A DNA stretch of 64,000 nucleotides from Streptomyces malaysiensis subsp. samsunensis. Lineage in GTDB: Bacteria; Actinomycetota; Actinomycetes; Streptomycetales; Streptomycetaceae. The stretch's first letter is position 1. Each line of letters begins with the position of its first letter. The notes under the pieces were generated by a model. The model saw only the letters and a program-made list of their open reading frames with translations. It did no database searches and had not been told where the DNA came from. Location of the stretch: NCBI RefSeq assembly GCF_024519315.1, contig NZ_JANIIC010000037.1:46706-110705 (forward strand), given 5' to 3'. Made by a program: the position numbers and the translations under genes. Below are positions 42,054-52,063 of this stretch, piece by piece.

Positions 42054-42259
42054 ATCCCTGCCTGGTTCTTCAGGCTCGCTATGAAGGTGCTCCACGCATC
42101 GTTCTGGAATATGAGGACGGGGCCTTCGGGGTTCTTGGAGTCGCGGACAGGGACGATGCCGGGGAGGTTGTCGGCGACCTCGACGCACATCCCTCCGTCG
42201 TTGTTGCTGTAGCTGCTCTTACGCCAGGCGGTGGTGCTCAGGTTTGGTGTCGTCGCCAT
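42050..42259 (-). CDS. DUF397 protein
   Basis: A 69-residue DUF397 protein: LSTTAWRKSSYSNNDGGMCV, EVADNLPGIVPVRDSKNPEG and a C-terminal VLIFQNDAWSTFIASL, all family hallmarks. In actinobacteria these small proteins are nearly always paired with a DUF5753 XRE regulator (the BldB/WhiJ-type system) and probably modulate it. The gene overlaps the end of the XRE gene by 41 bp in another frame, implying translational coupling. Confidence 0.93.
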   Translation of the reverse strand: MATTPNLSTTAWRKSSYSNNDGGMCVEVADNLPGIVPVRDSKNPEGPVLIFQNDAWSTFIASLKNQAGM

Positions 42260-43085
42260 GAGTCCAGTCCTTCATCGCAGCTCGGATCATCGCCTCGGAG
42301 TCACGGGGCGAGAGGGCCATGGCCCGTAGCAGATCGTAGTTCTTCCGGAGCTTCGCAACTACGTCCTTATCTTCGATGATCGTCCCGAAGTGACTGCCTT
42401 CCTTGTAGGCCAGCATCGGCCCGTCCGGCAGCGTGTAGAGCGTGAGGGAATTGCCCGCTTCCACATGATGGCCCGCACTGAACGGCAGGACCTGAAGGGT
42501 CACGAACGGATGCGTCCCGCGCTCAAGCAGGGACTCCATCTGGCGCTGCATCACCTCCGGTCCTCCCGCCGGGCGGCGCAACGCCGCTTCATCCACGATG
42601 AACCAGCACTCCGGCGGATGAGGCTGATTCAATCGTGCCTGCCGGTCGAGGCGAGCCTTGACCAACGCCTCGATTTCCGCGTCCGGAGCGTGGCGGTGTC
42701 CGATCCGCAGCGACTCCCTCGCGAGTTCGGCGGTCTGGAGTAGCCCAGGGATGGTGACGCACGTGTACTCCTCGACCACGATCGCCCGGCTATCCACCTC
42801 AGCAACTCGTCGGTACTTCCCCGGGAACGGCTCATTCTTCGCCAGCGCATAGATGCGCGCGAACATCCCATCCGTCCCAAAGCACGCGTCCAACTTCGCC
42901 GGAAGGTCGTCGTACGGCAGGGACTCCGCCGCCTCGATCCGTGCCAGATGCGATTTGCTGTAGTTCAGCACCTCGGACAGTCGCCGTAACGACATGTCCG
43001 CCTTCTCTCGGTGGCGGCGGATCTCCGCGCCGAAGAGGTCGCGTGCCGAGCGGTCGGGAAACAGTTCGCGTGGCTGGAACGTCAT
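42219..43085 (-). CDS. XRE-family regulator with DUF5753 (WhiJ-like)
   Basis: A 288-residue regulator from ATG 43085. The N-terminal helix-turn-helix spans about residues 18-72 (EIRRHREKADMSLRRLSEVL, NYSKSHLARIEAAES). The C-terminal DUF5753 domain includes EEYTCVTIPGLLQTAELARE and LQVLPFSAGHHVEAGNSLTL. WhiJ-type pairs with DUF397 partners control development in S. coelicolor. It is divergent from two small genes, so it probably regulates its own operon and theirs. Confidence 0.92.
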   Translation of the reverse strand: MTFQPRELFPDRSARDLFGAEIRRHREKADMSLRRLSEVLNYSKSHLARIEAAESLPYDDLPAKLDACFGTDGMFARIYALAKNEPFPGKYRRVAEVDSRAIVVEEYTCVTIPGLLQTAELARESLRIGHRHAPDAEIEALVKARLDRQARLNQPHPPECWFIVDEAALRRPAGGPEVMQRQMESLLERGTHPFVTLQVLPFSAGHHVEAGNSLTLYTLPDGPMLAYKEGSHFGTIIEDKDVVAKLRKNYDLLRAMALSPRDSEAMIRAAMKDWTHGDDTKPEHHRLA

Positions 43086-43205
43086 GGTGCATCCCCTCTA
43101 GTCCCGCGATCTTGGCTGGGACGTATCGCCTCTTTCCAGCCTACGTGCCGGACGGCAACGCTGTGTGCACACAACGTAATTAGCCGACCGGAAAGACAGG
43201 TCAAC

Positions 43206-43397
43206 GTGTTCTCACACACCGAATCCACCGCTCCACGGATGACGATGCGCGTCTACCGCGTCTCGCCGGACGGCGCGGTGGTCACGCAGGAGCTCGGCAG
43301 GGTGGTCGTCGTGGTCAAGGACAAGCTCGAACCCCTGCGGTCCAGCCAGTACCCGCCCTGCCGCTGCCCCTGCCACCGCCAGGGCGCGGACCTGTGA
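43206..43397 (+). CDS. Small hypothetical protein divergent from the XRE gene
   Basis: A 63-residue protein from GTG 43206 (ATG 43239 is an alternative). The central part RVYRVSPDGAVVTQELGRVV looks like a beta-hairpin, and the end PPCRCPCHRQ has three closely spaced Cys. Similar tiny proteins accompany XRE/DUF397 loci in Streptomyces, as far as I recall. No function is known. The stop overlaps the next GTG. Confidence 0.6.
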   Translation: MFSHTESTAPRMTMRVYRVSPDGAVVTQELGRVVVVVKDKLEPLRSSQYPPCRCPCHRQGADL

Positions 43398-43579
43398 CGC
43401 AGCCGCGTCACGCCCCCAGGCCCACGCTTGCCGAGGCCGCAGCCCGTGCCGAGGCCGAGGCCAGCGCCAGCCTGAGCACATCGGACGTCCTGGCCGCGAT
43501 CGCGGAGGCACGGGCGGGGCGTTGGCGATGGCTGAGAGTTATCGAAGCTCCGGGGCCGGGCCACAGCTCGCGCGTATGA
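43394..43579 (+). CDS. Small hypothetical Ala-rich protein
   Basis: A 61-residue frame whose GTG overlaps the previous stop (GTGA). It is Ala/Glu/Arg-rich and helical (TLAEAAARAEAEASASLS). I do not recognise it; coupling to the upstream gene and codon use favour it slightly. Confidence 0.45.
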   Translation: MTQPRHAPRPTLAEAAARAEAEASASLSTSDVLAAIAEARAGRWRWLRVIEAPGPGHSSRV

Positions 43580-43736
43580 CCAGCTCCGTAGGGATCGTCA
43601 CCCGCACCCCCGGCTCGAGGGTGCGCTCCTTACGGTTCGCATAGACATATGGCCCGTCAAGGGCGTTCGGCCGCTGTCGGCAGCCCTTCAGGGAAAGCAG
43701 ATGCGGTGAGGAGCCGGGCCTTGCCAAGCTGGGCGG

Positions 43737-44483
43737 ATGGACCGTCAACGCAGATCCCAGCTCGCGCACGCCGACCACCCGATCGCCGCCCCGCTCGCCG
43801 ATGACTCGGTGGCAAGGCTGCTCGACCGGGCCGTGGCGGACGAGGCCGACCGCGCCCTCGACCTCGGCTGTGGCGGCGGCGCATGGCTGCGGCGGCTGCT
43901 GGTCCGTAATCCGTCGATGCGCGCCGAGGGGGTGGACATCCATGCCGCGGCCCTGGAGCAGGCGCGCGAGGGCGCCGAGAAGGACGGGGTCGCGGACCGG
44001 CTGGTCCTCCATGAGATGGACGCCGCCGCCTTCGCCTCGGCGCACCGCTTCGACGTGGTGCTGAGCGTCGGCGCCGCGCACGCCTTCGGCGGGCTGCTGC
44101 CCACCCTCACCGCGGCGCGCGAACTCCTCGCCCCGGGCGGCCACCTCGTCGTCGGCGACGGCTTCTGGGAGCGCGAACCCGACGCCGCCGCCCTCTCGTC
44201 GCTGGGCGCCACCTGGGACGACTACGCGGATCTCCCGACCACCGTGGACCGGGTCGTCGCCGAGGGCTGGACGCCCGTCTACGGCCATGTCAGCACGGCC
44301 GGGGAGTGGGACGACTACGAGTGGTCATGGACCGGCTCGCTGTCCCGCTGGGCCCTGGACCACCGCGAGGAACCCGACGCCCTGGACACGTACAAGGCCG
44401 CCGCCGAACACCGCTCCGAGTGGCTGAACGGCTACCGCGGCACCCTCGGCTTCGTCACCCTCGTACTGCGCCGAAGCCCTTGA
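43737..44483 (+). CDS. Class I SAM-dependent methyltransferase
   Basis: A 248-residue protein from ATG 43737. The SAM site is RALDLGCGGGAWLRRLL (about 39-55), with the acidic ribose residue in AEGVDIHAAALEQA and motif IV FDVVLSVGAAHAFGG. The second half DDYEWSWTGSLSRWALDHRE resembles small-molecule methyltransferases of the Methyltransf_25 group. The substrate is unknown. It converges on a HigA-like gene. Confidence 0.87.
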   Translation: MDRQRRSQLAHADHPIAAPLADDSVARLLDRAVADEADRALDLGCGGGAWLRRLLVRNPSMRAEGVDIHAAALEQAREGAEKDGVADRLVLHEMDAAAFASAHRFDVVLSVGAAHAFGGLLPTLTAARELLAPGGHLVVGDGFWEREPDAAALSSLGATWDDYADLPTTVDRVVAEGWTPVYGHVSTAGEWDDYEWSWTGSLSRWALDHREEPDALDTYKAAAEHRSEWLNGYRGTLGFVTLVLRRSP

Positions 44484-44502
44484 CCACCACGGCGATGCCG
44501 GC

Positions 44503-44847
44503 CTAGGCGGCTTCGTGGGCGGTTAGCGTCACATGCGTATCGGCCTCGTCGATCGCGATGTTCAAAGACGCGTTCAGCCCCTTGGCCAGCTTCGCGAGAA
44601 GGGGCAGCGTGGGCACGCTGTCGGAACCCTCGATCCGGGAGATCTTGGCCTGGGTCAACCCGGTCCGGGCGGCCAACTCGGTCTGGGACAACCCCAGCTC
44701 CGTACGGCGGTCGTAGACGACCTTGGCCAGCGCCATGGACAGGCGGTGCTCCTGGCGCTCCTGCTCGACCTCGGCGGCCTCCTGGTACCCCTCGGCGAGC
44801 TTGCGCTCGCTCGCCCGCTTCCAGCGGCTGTGCAAGGCGTCGTTCAT
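44503..44847 (-). CDS. HigA-like XRE antitoxin-type regulator (orphan)
   Basis: A 114-residue protein from ATG 44847. The helix-turn-helix lies at about residues 50-78 (LGLSQTELAARTGLTQAKIS), after a helical arm with VEQERQEHRLSMALAKVVYD. This is the layout of antitoxins of HigB/RelE-type pairs. No toxin gene lies on either side, so it may be a solitary regulator or have lost its partner. Confidence 0.8.
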   Translation of the reverse strand: MNDALHSRWKRASERKLAEGYQEAAEVEQERQEHRLSMALAKVVYDRRTELGLSQTELAARTGLTQAKISRIEGSDSVPTLPLLAKLAKGLNASLNIAIDEADTHVTLTAHEAA

Positions 44848-44945
44848 GTCGTGCGCGATATTCGCGATATGTGCGACGAGGGGTGCGTCGAGCGGTGCTC
44901 ATCCGCGAGAGGGGCGCTGTCAGTGGGGGGTGCGAGCATCGGGGT

Positions 44946-45485
44946 ATGTGTGCCGATGCCTCGACCATTGATCGCTCGGACGCCGCCGCCCGGCGCCATG
45001 CCGAGATTGTCGATGTCCATCTGATCCTGCGCCGCGGCGCCGACGTCCTCCTCGCTCGGCGTGCGAACACGGGCTATGCCGATGGGCTGCTCCACGCCCC
45101 GTCCGGGCATGTCGAGGACGGTGAGGACGTCCGTGCCGCGCTGCTTCGCGAGACGGCCGAGGAGATCGGGCTCAGCCTCGCCCCGGACGAGGTGCGGGTC
45201 GTCCTCGTGCTTCAGCACAAGGCGCCGACCGGGGCGGCCCGGACGGGGTGGTTCTTCGAGGCGGAGGTGGGGGAGGGCGGGCCCGAGCCCGTCAATCGGG
45301 AGCCGGAGAAGTGCTCCGAGCTCGGCTGGTTCCCGCTGGACGCGCTGCCGGACGACATGGTGGCGTACTGCCGCGCGGGCCTCGACGCGTATCGCGCGGG
45401 CCACCGCTTCGCCCTCCACTGGCATGAGCCGGACGACCCCATCGCCCACGCCCCGGGGGGACCCAGCCGCCTGAGCCCGCTCTGA
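44946..45485 (+). CDS. Nudix hydrolase
   Basis: A 179-residue protein from ATG 44946. The Nudix box is complete: GHVEDGEDVRAALLRETAEE followed by IGL. The substrate loop contains RANTGYADGLLHAPSGH. Such enzymes hydrolyse nucleoside diphosphate derivatives; the ADVLLARR.NTG pattern resembles the MutT-like 8-oxo-dGTP or NTP type, but the substrate is open. It is divergent from the HigA-like gene. Its stop codon lies in an 11-bp tandem repeat. Confidence 0.88.
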   Translation: MCADASTIDRSDAAARRHAEIVDVHLILRRGADVLLARRANTGYADGLLHAPSGHVEDGEDVRAALLRETAEEIGLSLAPDEVRVVLVLQHKAPTGAARTGWFFEAEVGEGGPEPVNREPEKCSELGWFPLDALPDDMVAYCRAGLDAYRAGHRFALHWHEPDDPIAHAPGGPSRLSPL

Positions 45486-45533
45486 CTCGGCTCCGACCCG
45501 GCTCTGATGTCGCTCCGACCTCGCTCCGACCTC
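45479..45533. repeat. 11-bp tandem repeat spanning the Nudix stop codon
   Basis: Five 11-bp units at 45479, 45490, 45501, 45512 and 45523 of form GCTC(T/C)GA(C/T)..., the first holding the TGA stop (45483-45485) and the third another TGA. Confidence 0.85.
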
Positions 45534-45597
45534 GCGCGTCAGGGATTACGGGACGTTGTTCCGTTTAGTTAGACTCGGCCGCGAAGGGAAGGGTGCG

Positions 45598-46191
45598 GTG
45601 AACGACAACGATCAGGACGCGGGACGCGCGGCGGCCCGGCCCAAGCGGGCGGATGCGCGGCGCAATGAGAAGGCCCTGCTCGAAGCGGCCGCCGCGGTCT
45701 TCGTCAGCTCGGGCGTGGAAGCGCCGATACGCGATATCGCGGCCAAGGCGGGCGTCGGCACGGCCACGATCTACCGCCACTTCCCGACCCGAGCGGATCT
45801 CATCGTCGCCGTCTACCGGCACCAGGTCGAGGCGCTGGCCGAGGCCGGTCCCGCCCTGCTGGCGAGCGGCGAGACCCCGCACGCCGCGCTGGGCCGGTGG
45901 GCCGACCTCTTTGTCGACTTCCTGGTCACCAAGCACGGCCTCGCCGCCGTGCTCCAGTCCGACGACTCCTGCTTCGACCCCCTCCACTCGTACTTTCTCG
46001 ACCGGCTCCTGCCCGTGTGCACCCAGCTGCTGGACGCCGCGGTCGCCTCGGGCGAGATCCGCCCCGGGCAGGACGCCTACGAGCTCATGCGCGGCGTCGG
46101 CAGCCTCTGCGCGGGCGCCGGCAGCAACCTTCGCTACGACGCCCGCCACCTGGTCGGGCTCCTCATCGCGGGGCTGGGCAGAGCGCGCTGA
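45598..46191 (+). CDS. TetR-family regulator
   Basis: A 197-residue regulator from GTG 45598 (GAAGGGAAGG upstream). The DNA-binding domain is IRDIAAKAGVGTATIYRHFP followed by TRADLIVAVY (residues about 43-72). The rest is a helical ligand domain with PGQDAYELMRGVGSLCAGAG, typical of the SCO-type TetR_C_33 group. It has no divergent target gene; the neighbour is a convergent GNAT gene, five bases away. The ligand is unknown. Confidence 0.9.
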   Translation: MNDNDQDAGRAAARPKRADARRNEKALLEAAAAVFVSSGVEAPIRDIAAKAGVGTATIYRHFPTRADLIVAVYRHQVEALAEAGPALLASGETPHAALGRWADLFVDFLVTKHGLAAVLQSDDSCFDPLHSYFLDRLLPVCTQLLDAAVASGEIRPGQDAYELMRGVGSLCAGAGSNLRYDARHLVGLLIAGLGRAR

Positions 46192-46196
46192 GGAGG

Positions 46197-47126
46197 TTAC
46201 GCCGAGAGCTCCCGGACGTAGCGCCACTCCGTGGCCGCCGGTTCGTAGCCGAACCACTTGTTGACCGCCAGCATCGGGCCGTTGTCCCCGTCGTTGCCGG
46301 TGAACGCCTCCCGGCAGCCCGCCGACCGGGCGCGGTGCAGCGAGTCGTTCTTGGTCAGCTTGGCCAGACCGCGGCCCCGGAAGGCGCGGAGGGTGCCGGT
46401 CATACCCGACCAGTAGCGGCCCCGGCCGTCGGTGTGGGCCACGCTGTAGGAGGCCACGATGCCGTCCACCACCGCCACCGACGTCAGCTCGCGGTCGAGC
46501 GCGGGGTGCCCCCAGCTGAGGGCCAGCCACTCGGCGTACGGCAGCCGGGTCGTGTCCACATCGCCCGGCTCGTCCTCCGTGCACTCCGCGTCCGCCTCGT
46601 ACAGCGGACGCGGATCGTCCGCGAAGTCCGCCGCCGTGCGCAGCTCCACCCCGTCCGGCGCCCCGCCCGCGCCCAGTGGCGGCAGGTCGGCCGTGGTCAG
46701 GTCCAGCCGCTGGACCCGGGAGCAGCGGCTGCGGCGGTAGCCACGGCGTTCGGCGAAGGTCACCGACCCCGGCTCGTCCAGCGTCCAGGCGAAGACCTTC
46801 GCCGTGCCCAGCCCGGACAGATACTCCTCCGCGGCCGTCACCAGCGCCGAACCGGCGCCCCGCCCGCGCGCCCCCGCGTTCACCGTCGTATTGGCGAAGG
46901 CCAGCCCCGCCTCGCCGCTGTCGTGGAAGACGCCCATCTCGCACGCGCCCACCACCTGTCCGTCCGCCTCGGCGACCAGCAGCCGGTAGTGCTGTTCGAC
47001 GGGTGCGTTCTCCGACTCCCAGACCACCGTCCGGGGCGTGGTCACCAGATAGGGGAAGGCGGCCTGCCGCGCCGCCGCGACGGCCTCCGCGTCGATGGCA
47101 CGGAAATCGCGCACAGTCATGGTCAT
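46197..47126 (-). CDS. Tandem-GNAT N-acetyltransferase
   Basis: A 309-residue protein with two GNAT domains: residues about 5-150 with acetyl-CoA loop VNAGARGRGAGSALVTAAEE, and about 160-309 with MTGTLRAFRGRGLAKLTKND. The C-terminal NDGDNGPMLAVNKWFGYEPA is typical of this double-GNAT group. It acetylates an unknown amine. An ATG at 47120 is an alternative start. It is divergent from a GntR gene. Confidence 0.88.
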   Translation of the reverse strand: MTMTVRDFRAIDAEAVAAARQAAFPYLVTTPRTVVWESENAPVEQHYRLLVAEADGQVVGACEMGVFHDSGEAGLAFANTTVNAGARGRGAGSALVTAAEEYLSGLGTAKVFAWTLDEPGSVTFAERRGYRRSRCSRVQRLDLTTADLPPLGAGGAPDGVELRTAADFADDPRPLYEADAECTEDEPGDVDTTRLPYAEWLALSWGHPALDRELTSVAVVDGIVASYSVAHTDGRGRYWSGMTGTLRAFRGRGLAKLTKNDSLHRARSAGCREAFTGNDGDNGPMLAVNKWFGYEPAATEWRYVRELSA

Positions 47127-47274
47127 GGTTGCGCAGGCTACGGCCTGTCAGACCGCCCCGCCTCCCAATTTCCGCAGCTCGTGGGCCAGATCACCGGCGA
47201 TGCGCTGCCCCTCGGCCTGGCACACAATGGGTGCCACAAACCACCATCCGCACACCCGCCCCAGGAGTTCCCAC

Positions 47275-47727
47275 GTGGCCTTGCAGATCACCGTCGACCC
47301 GGACGCGGCGACCGCCCCCTTCGAGCAGATCCGCGCCCGGATCGCCGAACTGGCCCGCTCCGGCGTGCTTCCCGTGGGCTACAAACTGCCCACCGTACGC
47401 GGCTTCGCCGAGGAGCTGGGGCTGGCGGCGAACACCGTCGCCAAGGCGTACCGGGCCCTGGAGGCGGACGGTGTGATCGAGACCCGCGGCCGCCACGGCA
47501 CCTTCATTGCGGCGGCGGGCGACGCGGCCCGGCGCCAGGCCGCCGAGGCGGCCCAGAGCTACGCCCAGCGGGCGCGGCGGCTGGGCCTGGACCGCGCGGC
47601 CGCCCTCGCCGCCGTCGAGGACGCCTTGCGGGCGGCCTACGGTGGCTCGGCTGACGACCCTGCCGCCGACTCTGCCGGTGACTCCGCCGATGGCTCGGCT
47701 GACGGCTCCGCGGGTGGCCCCGCCTGA
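47275..47727 (+). CDS. GntR regulator, YtrA subfamily
   Basis: A 150-residue protein from GTG 47275 (AGGAG eight bases upstream). The winged helix covers residues about 15-75 (PFEQIRARIAELARSGVLPV, KLPTVRGFAEELGLAANTVA, KAYRALEADGVIETRGRHGT). There is only a short helical tail, as in YtrA-type regulators that usually control adjacent transporters. The C-terminus is an Asp/Ser/Gly repeat (GDSADGSADGSAGGP). It is just upstream of the dimethylargininase gene and probably co-transcribed with it. Confidence 0.9.
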   Translation: MALQITVDPDAATAPFEQIRARIAELARSGVLPVGYKLPTVRGFAEELGLAANTVAKAYRALEADGVIETRGRHGTFIAAAGDAARRQAAEAAQSYAQRARRLGLDRAAALAAVEDALRAAYGGSADDPAADSAGDSADGSADGSAGGPA

Positions 47728-47740
47728 CATGCTGTCCCCC

Positions 47741-48553
47741 ATGACCAGCGCGATGCCCAACCCGATGACCGGCGGCGCGACCAGCCGCAAAGCCCTTGTC
47801 CGGCGCCCCAGCCCGCGCCTCGCCGACGGGCTCGTCACCCATATCGACCGCACGCCGGTCGACGCCGCGCTGGCGCTGCGGCAGTGGGAGGTCTATGTGG
47901 TGGCGCTGCGCGCGCACGGCTGGGAGACGATCGAGCTGCCGCCGCTGGACGACTGCCCGGACGGGGTGTTCGTCGAGGACACGATGGTCGTCTACAAGAA
48001 CGTCGCGGTGATCGCCCGCCCCGGCGCCGAGCCCCGCAGGGCCGAGACCGCGACCACGGAGGAGGCCGTCACCGGGCTCGGCTGCTCGCTGAACCGCATC
48101 CGCGAGCCCGGGACGCTCGACGGCGGGGACGTCCTGAAGATCGGCGACACCGTCTATGTGGGACGCGGCGGCCGCACCAACGGCGACGGCGTCCGCCAGC
48201 TGCGTGCCGCGCTGGAGCCGCTGGGCGCGCGGGTGGTGGCCGTACCGGTGAGCAAGGTGCTCCACCTGAAGTCGGCGGTCACCGCGCTGCCGGACGGCAC
48301 CGTCATCGGCTACCCGCCGCTGGTGGACGACCCGGGCGCGTTCGACCGCTTCCTGCCCGTCCCCGAGGAGTCCGGCGCCCATGTGGTGCTGCTCGGCGGC
48401 GGCAAGCTGCTGATGGCGGCGAGCGCGCCGCGCACCGCCGAGCGGTTCGCGGATCTCGGCTATGAGCCGGTGCCGGTGGACATCAGCGAGTTCGAGAAGA
48501 TGGAGGGCTGTGTGACCTGCCTGTCCGTACGGCTGCGGGAGCTGTACGGCTGA
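47741..48553 (+). CDS. ddaH: Dimethylargininase (DDAH)
   Basis: A 270-residue amidinotransferase-fold hydrolase. ATG 47741 is used (47729 also possible; conserved sequence begins at RKALVRRPSPRLADGL). Features: FVEDTMVVYKNVAVIARPGA, LDGGDVLKIGDTVYVGRGGR (substrate Asp and His region), SKVLHLKSAVTALPDGTVIG (catalytic His) and the nucleophile Cys in MEGCVTCLSVRL near the C-terminus. It converts methylated arginines to citrulline and methylamines. The last codons and stop (GCTGTACGGCTGA) are part of a 28-bp tandem repeat. Confidence 0.93.
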   Translation: MTSAMPNPMTGGATSRKALVRRPSPRLADGLVTHIDRTPVDAALALRQWEVYVVALRAHGWETIELPPLDDCPDGVFVEDTMVVYKNVAVIARPGAEPRRAETATTEEAVTGLGCSLNRIREPGTLDGGDVLKIGDTVYVGRGGRTNGDGVRQLRAALEPLGARVVAVPVSKVLHLKSAVTALPDGTVIGYPPLVDDPGAFDRFLPVPEESGAHVVLLGGGKLLMAASAPRTAERFADLGYEPVPVDISEFEKMEGCVTCLSVRLRELYG

Positions 48554-48698
48554 CGGGTGGCTGCGGGAGCTGTACGGCTGACGTACGGCTGCGGTGCCGT
48601 AGGACTGGCGAGCGGCCTGCGGTGCCGTATGCCTGGCGAGCGGCTTGCGGTGCCGTACGGCTGGCGCGTGGGCTGCGGGAGCCGAACGGCGGGGCCGG
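48533..48698. repeat. 28-bp tandem repeat spanning the ddaH stop codon
   Basis: Six 28-bp units start at 48533, 48561, 48589, 48617, 48645 and 48673. The first two both read CTGCGGGAGCTGTACGGCTG then AC; the first contains the real stop (48551-48553), and the second repeats it at 48579. Later units drift to CTGCGGTGCCGTA. Confidence 0.9.
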
Positions 48699-48729
48699 GC
48701 GCCGACGGGCGTCAGGCCCCCGGCGCCCG
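48696..48729. terminator. Possible terminator between convergent ddaH and AAA genes
   Basis: CGGGCGCCG pairs with CGGCGCCCG around a 16-nt loop. The loop is long and the region repetitive, so this is tentative. Confidence 0.4.
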
Positions 48730-48826
48730 TCGCACAGCGGCGCCCTGGGATCGTCCCGCACCGGCGCCCGGCGTCCGTCTCACGCCGGCGCCCGGGGACC
48801 GTCCCGCACCGGCCCCCGCGCCCGTC

Positions 48827-48830
<4 letters not shown>
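48728..48830. repeat. 47-48-bp repeat spanning the AAA-ATPase stop codon
   Basis: On the minus strand, units begin at the GTGAGACGG that holds the TGA stop (48827-48829) and recur at 48783 (TGA again) and 48735 (GTGCGACGG), a 47-48 bp period. The 3' end of this gene has been copied just as the converging ddaH end has. Confidence 0.8.
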
Positions 48831-49939
<1,109 letters not shown>

Positions 49940-50129
49940 GGTCTGCCTCCTGAGAACGGGGGGCCTGGTGGGTCGGTCAGCGCACCCGCCCCATGATCCA
50001 GGACGGGGGGCGAGGGCGCACCAAGGTTTGCGGCCGTTTACCGAGCTGTTCCAGGGAACCCCACCGGAATGGGGGCGTTCACGGATACTCTTACCCGTTG
50101 TGGGGCGTCAGGGAAGGGAACGGGGCGGG

Positions 50130-51520
50130 TTGGCCAGGTTATGGCAAAAGAGGCGTCGGCGGACCGGCGCGCCGCTCGGCGTCGGCATGGCCACGCCAGC
50201 GCTGCTGGCGACCACCTGCTCCGGGCCGTCCGGCGGGGGCGAGGGACGATCCGGCGGGGGCGAGGGCCCGCGGGGATCGGAGTCGGCGCGCGGCAAGGGC
50301 GGCGCCGGGGCCCCGGGCTGGGGATTCACCCATACCCAGTACAGCGCCGACCAGGGCACCGACAGCGGCCGCAAGGCGGCGGCCGCCCTGCTGTCCGGCC
50401 ATCCGATGCCGCAGAACCAGCACATCATGGGCTGGGGCGCGGGCAACCCCGAGCCGTCCCCCGGCCACTACGACTTCTCGGACCTCGACCGCCGCGTGGC
50501 CCTGATGCGCAAGACCGGCACCGCGCCCGTGCTCACCCTGTGCTGCGCCCCCGACTGGATGAAGGGCGGCGAGCCGGGGCGCACGGACTGGTCCCGGAAG
50601 TCCCTGGAGACCGCGCCCACCCCCGAGCACTACAAGGACTTCGCCGCGCTCGCGGGCAAGATCGCCCGGCGCTATCCGCAGGTGCGCCACTTCATCGTCT
50701 GGAACGAGTTCAAGGGCTTCTACGACGACGACAAGAAGCGCTGGAACTACGTGGGCTACACCCGGCTCTACAACCTCGTCTACCGGGAGCCGAAGAAGCA
50801 GAACGCGAAGAACCAGGTCGGCGGCCCGTATGTGGTCGCCGACAGCGACGCCCCCGGCGAGGCCGACGGCCCCGCAGCGGTGAGCGGCCCCCGGGGCACC
50901 CTCGACCAGCGCTCCGCCGACGCGATCACGTACTGGAACGAACACAAGGCGGGCGCGGACTTCGCCGTCGTGGACGGCTCCAGCTACACCCGCGAGGGCG
51001 ACCGGCTCATCCCGGACGCGTTCGGGGCCACCCGGAAGTTCCGGGACGTCACCCGCTGGCTGCGCAAGACCACCGGGCTGCCGGTGTGGTGGGCCGAGTG
51101 GTACGTCGAACCGGCCGACGGGGACGACGAGCGGGCGGGCTGGAGCGAGGAGCGCCGCACCGCCGCCCAGGCAAGCGCGATGATCCGGCTGGCCCAGGGG
51201 GCACCGCCGCGGCCTTCTACTGGAACCCGGAGACCATGGACGCCGACTGCCCCGGCTGTCTGTGGCGCCCCACCGAACTGGACGGCGGCGGCCGGGCGCT
51301 GCCCATGATGGGGCTGCTCGGCCGGTTCGCCCGGGAGTTCCCGCCCGGCACCGCCTTCCGCTCCGTGGACATCGCCGCCGACGACCGGCCCAACGTCCAG
51401 GTGCTCGCGGACGATGACGCGGTGCTGGTCGTCAACACCCTCGACCGGCCGATCAAGGCGAAGATCGACGGCCGGTCGTTCGGGATGGACGGCTACGAGG
51501 TGCGCTGGCTCAGGCGGTGA
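50130..51520 (+). pseudogene. Frameshifted GH39-like glycoside hydrolase
   Basis: A secreted or lipid-anchored (beta/alpha)8 hydrolase related to GH39 xylosidases. The start is TTG 50130 or GTG 50100; the signal has TPALLATTCSG, a poor lipobox. Catalytic Glu residues are visible in FIVWNEFKGF (acid/base) and GLPVWWAEWYVEP (nucleophile). At the G-run 51197-51201 the frame breaks: LAQ then continues as GTAAAFYWNPETMDADCPG in the next frame to 51520. One missing G (5 instead of 6) explains it. It is either a recent pseudogene, a phase-variable tract or a sequencing error. The C-terminal beta domain is intact. Confidence 0.8.
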
Positions 51521-51540
51521 TCCGGCAGTGGCACGGTGGT

Positions 51541-52063
51541 TCACGCCATCGTCACGAAGCGCTGCACCAGCGCGGCCACCACCACGATCAGCAGCGGCAG
51601 CGCGAACCAGAAGGAGCCTTGGAGCCAGTGCAGCCGCCGTACGCTCGGCCGCACCGCCACCCGCACCACCTCGCGCACCGCCGTGCAGCACCATCAACGC
51701 CACCGCCGCCAGCGCCCCCACCAGCGACCAGGGCGTCCAGGTGACCAGCGGACCGGCCGGGCCCGGAGCGGGCTCCGCCACCGGCCCGCGCGGCTGCCGC
51801 CTCAGCTCGTACAGCGCCGCGTCCTCGTTGCCGAACACCCGGCGCAGCTCGGCGCGCCGGTCCAGGGAGCGCCGCAGCAGCTCCTGCCAGTGCTCGTCGT
51901 AGCCGGAGTCAAGGGTGAGATAGGTGGACTGGCCGCGACCCACCATCAGATAGGAACGCGGCCCGGCCTCGCGCAACGCCGTGACCAGGCCATCGACCAG
52001 CACCGGATCGCGCGGGGCCAGGGTGGGCTCGTAGCGGACCGCTCCATGTCGCGGGCGCCCCAC
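51541..52063 (-). pseudogene. Remnant of polysaccharide-locus membrane protein
   Basis: About 170 residues of the C-terminal end of a membrane protein: YEPTLAPRDPVLVDGLVTAL, SYLMVGRGQSTYLTLDSGYD, ELLRRSLDRRAELRRVFGNE, then a membrane segment. Near 51680 the frame shifts by one, after which VREVVRVAVRPSVRRLHWLQ and FWFALPLLIVVVAALVQRFV complete the protein. Upstream of 52063 the reading is lost and there is no start. A 5' truncation plus frameshift makes it a pseudogene. It resembles the tail of large membrane proteins in Streptomyces exopolysaccharide clusters. Confidence 0.6.

Noticed and set aside
44503..45485. Toxin-antitoxin pair formed by the HigA-like and Nudix genes
   Set aside because: The Nudix gene is divergent and has a complete hydrolase box; it is not a toxin family.
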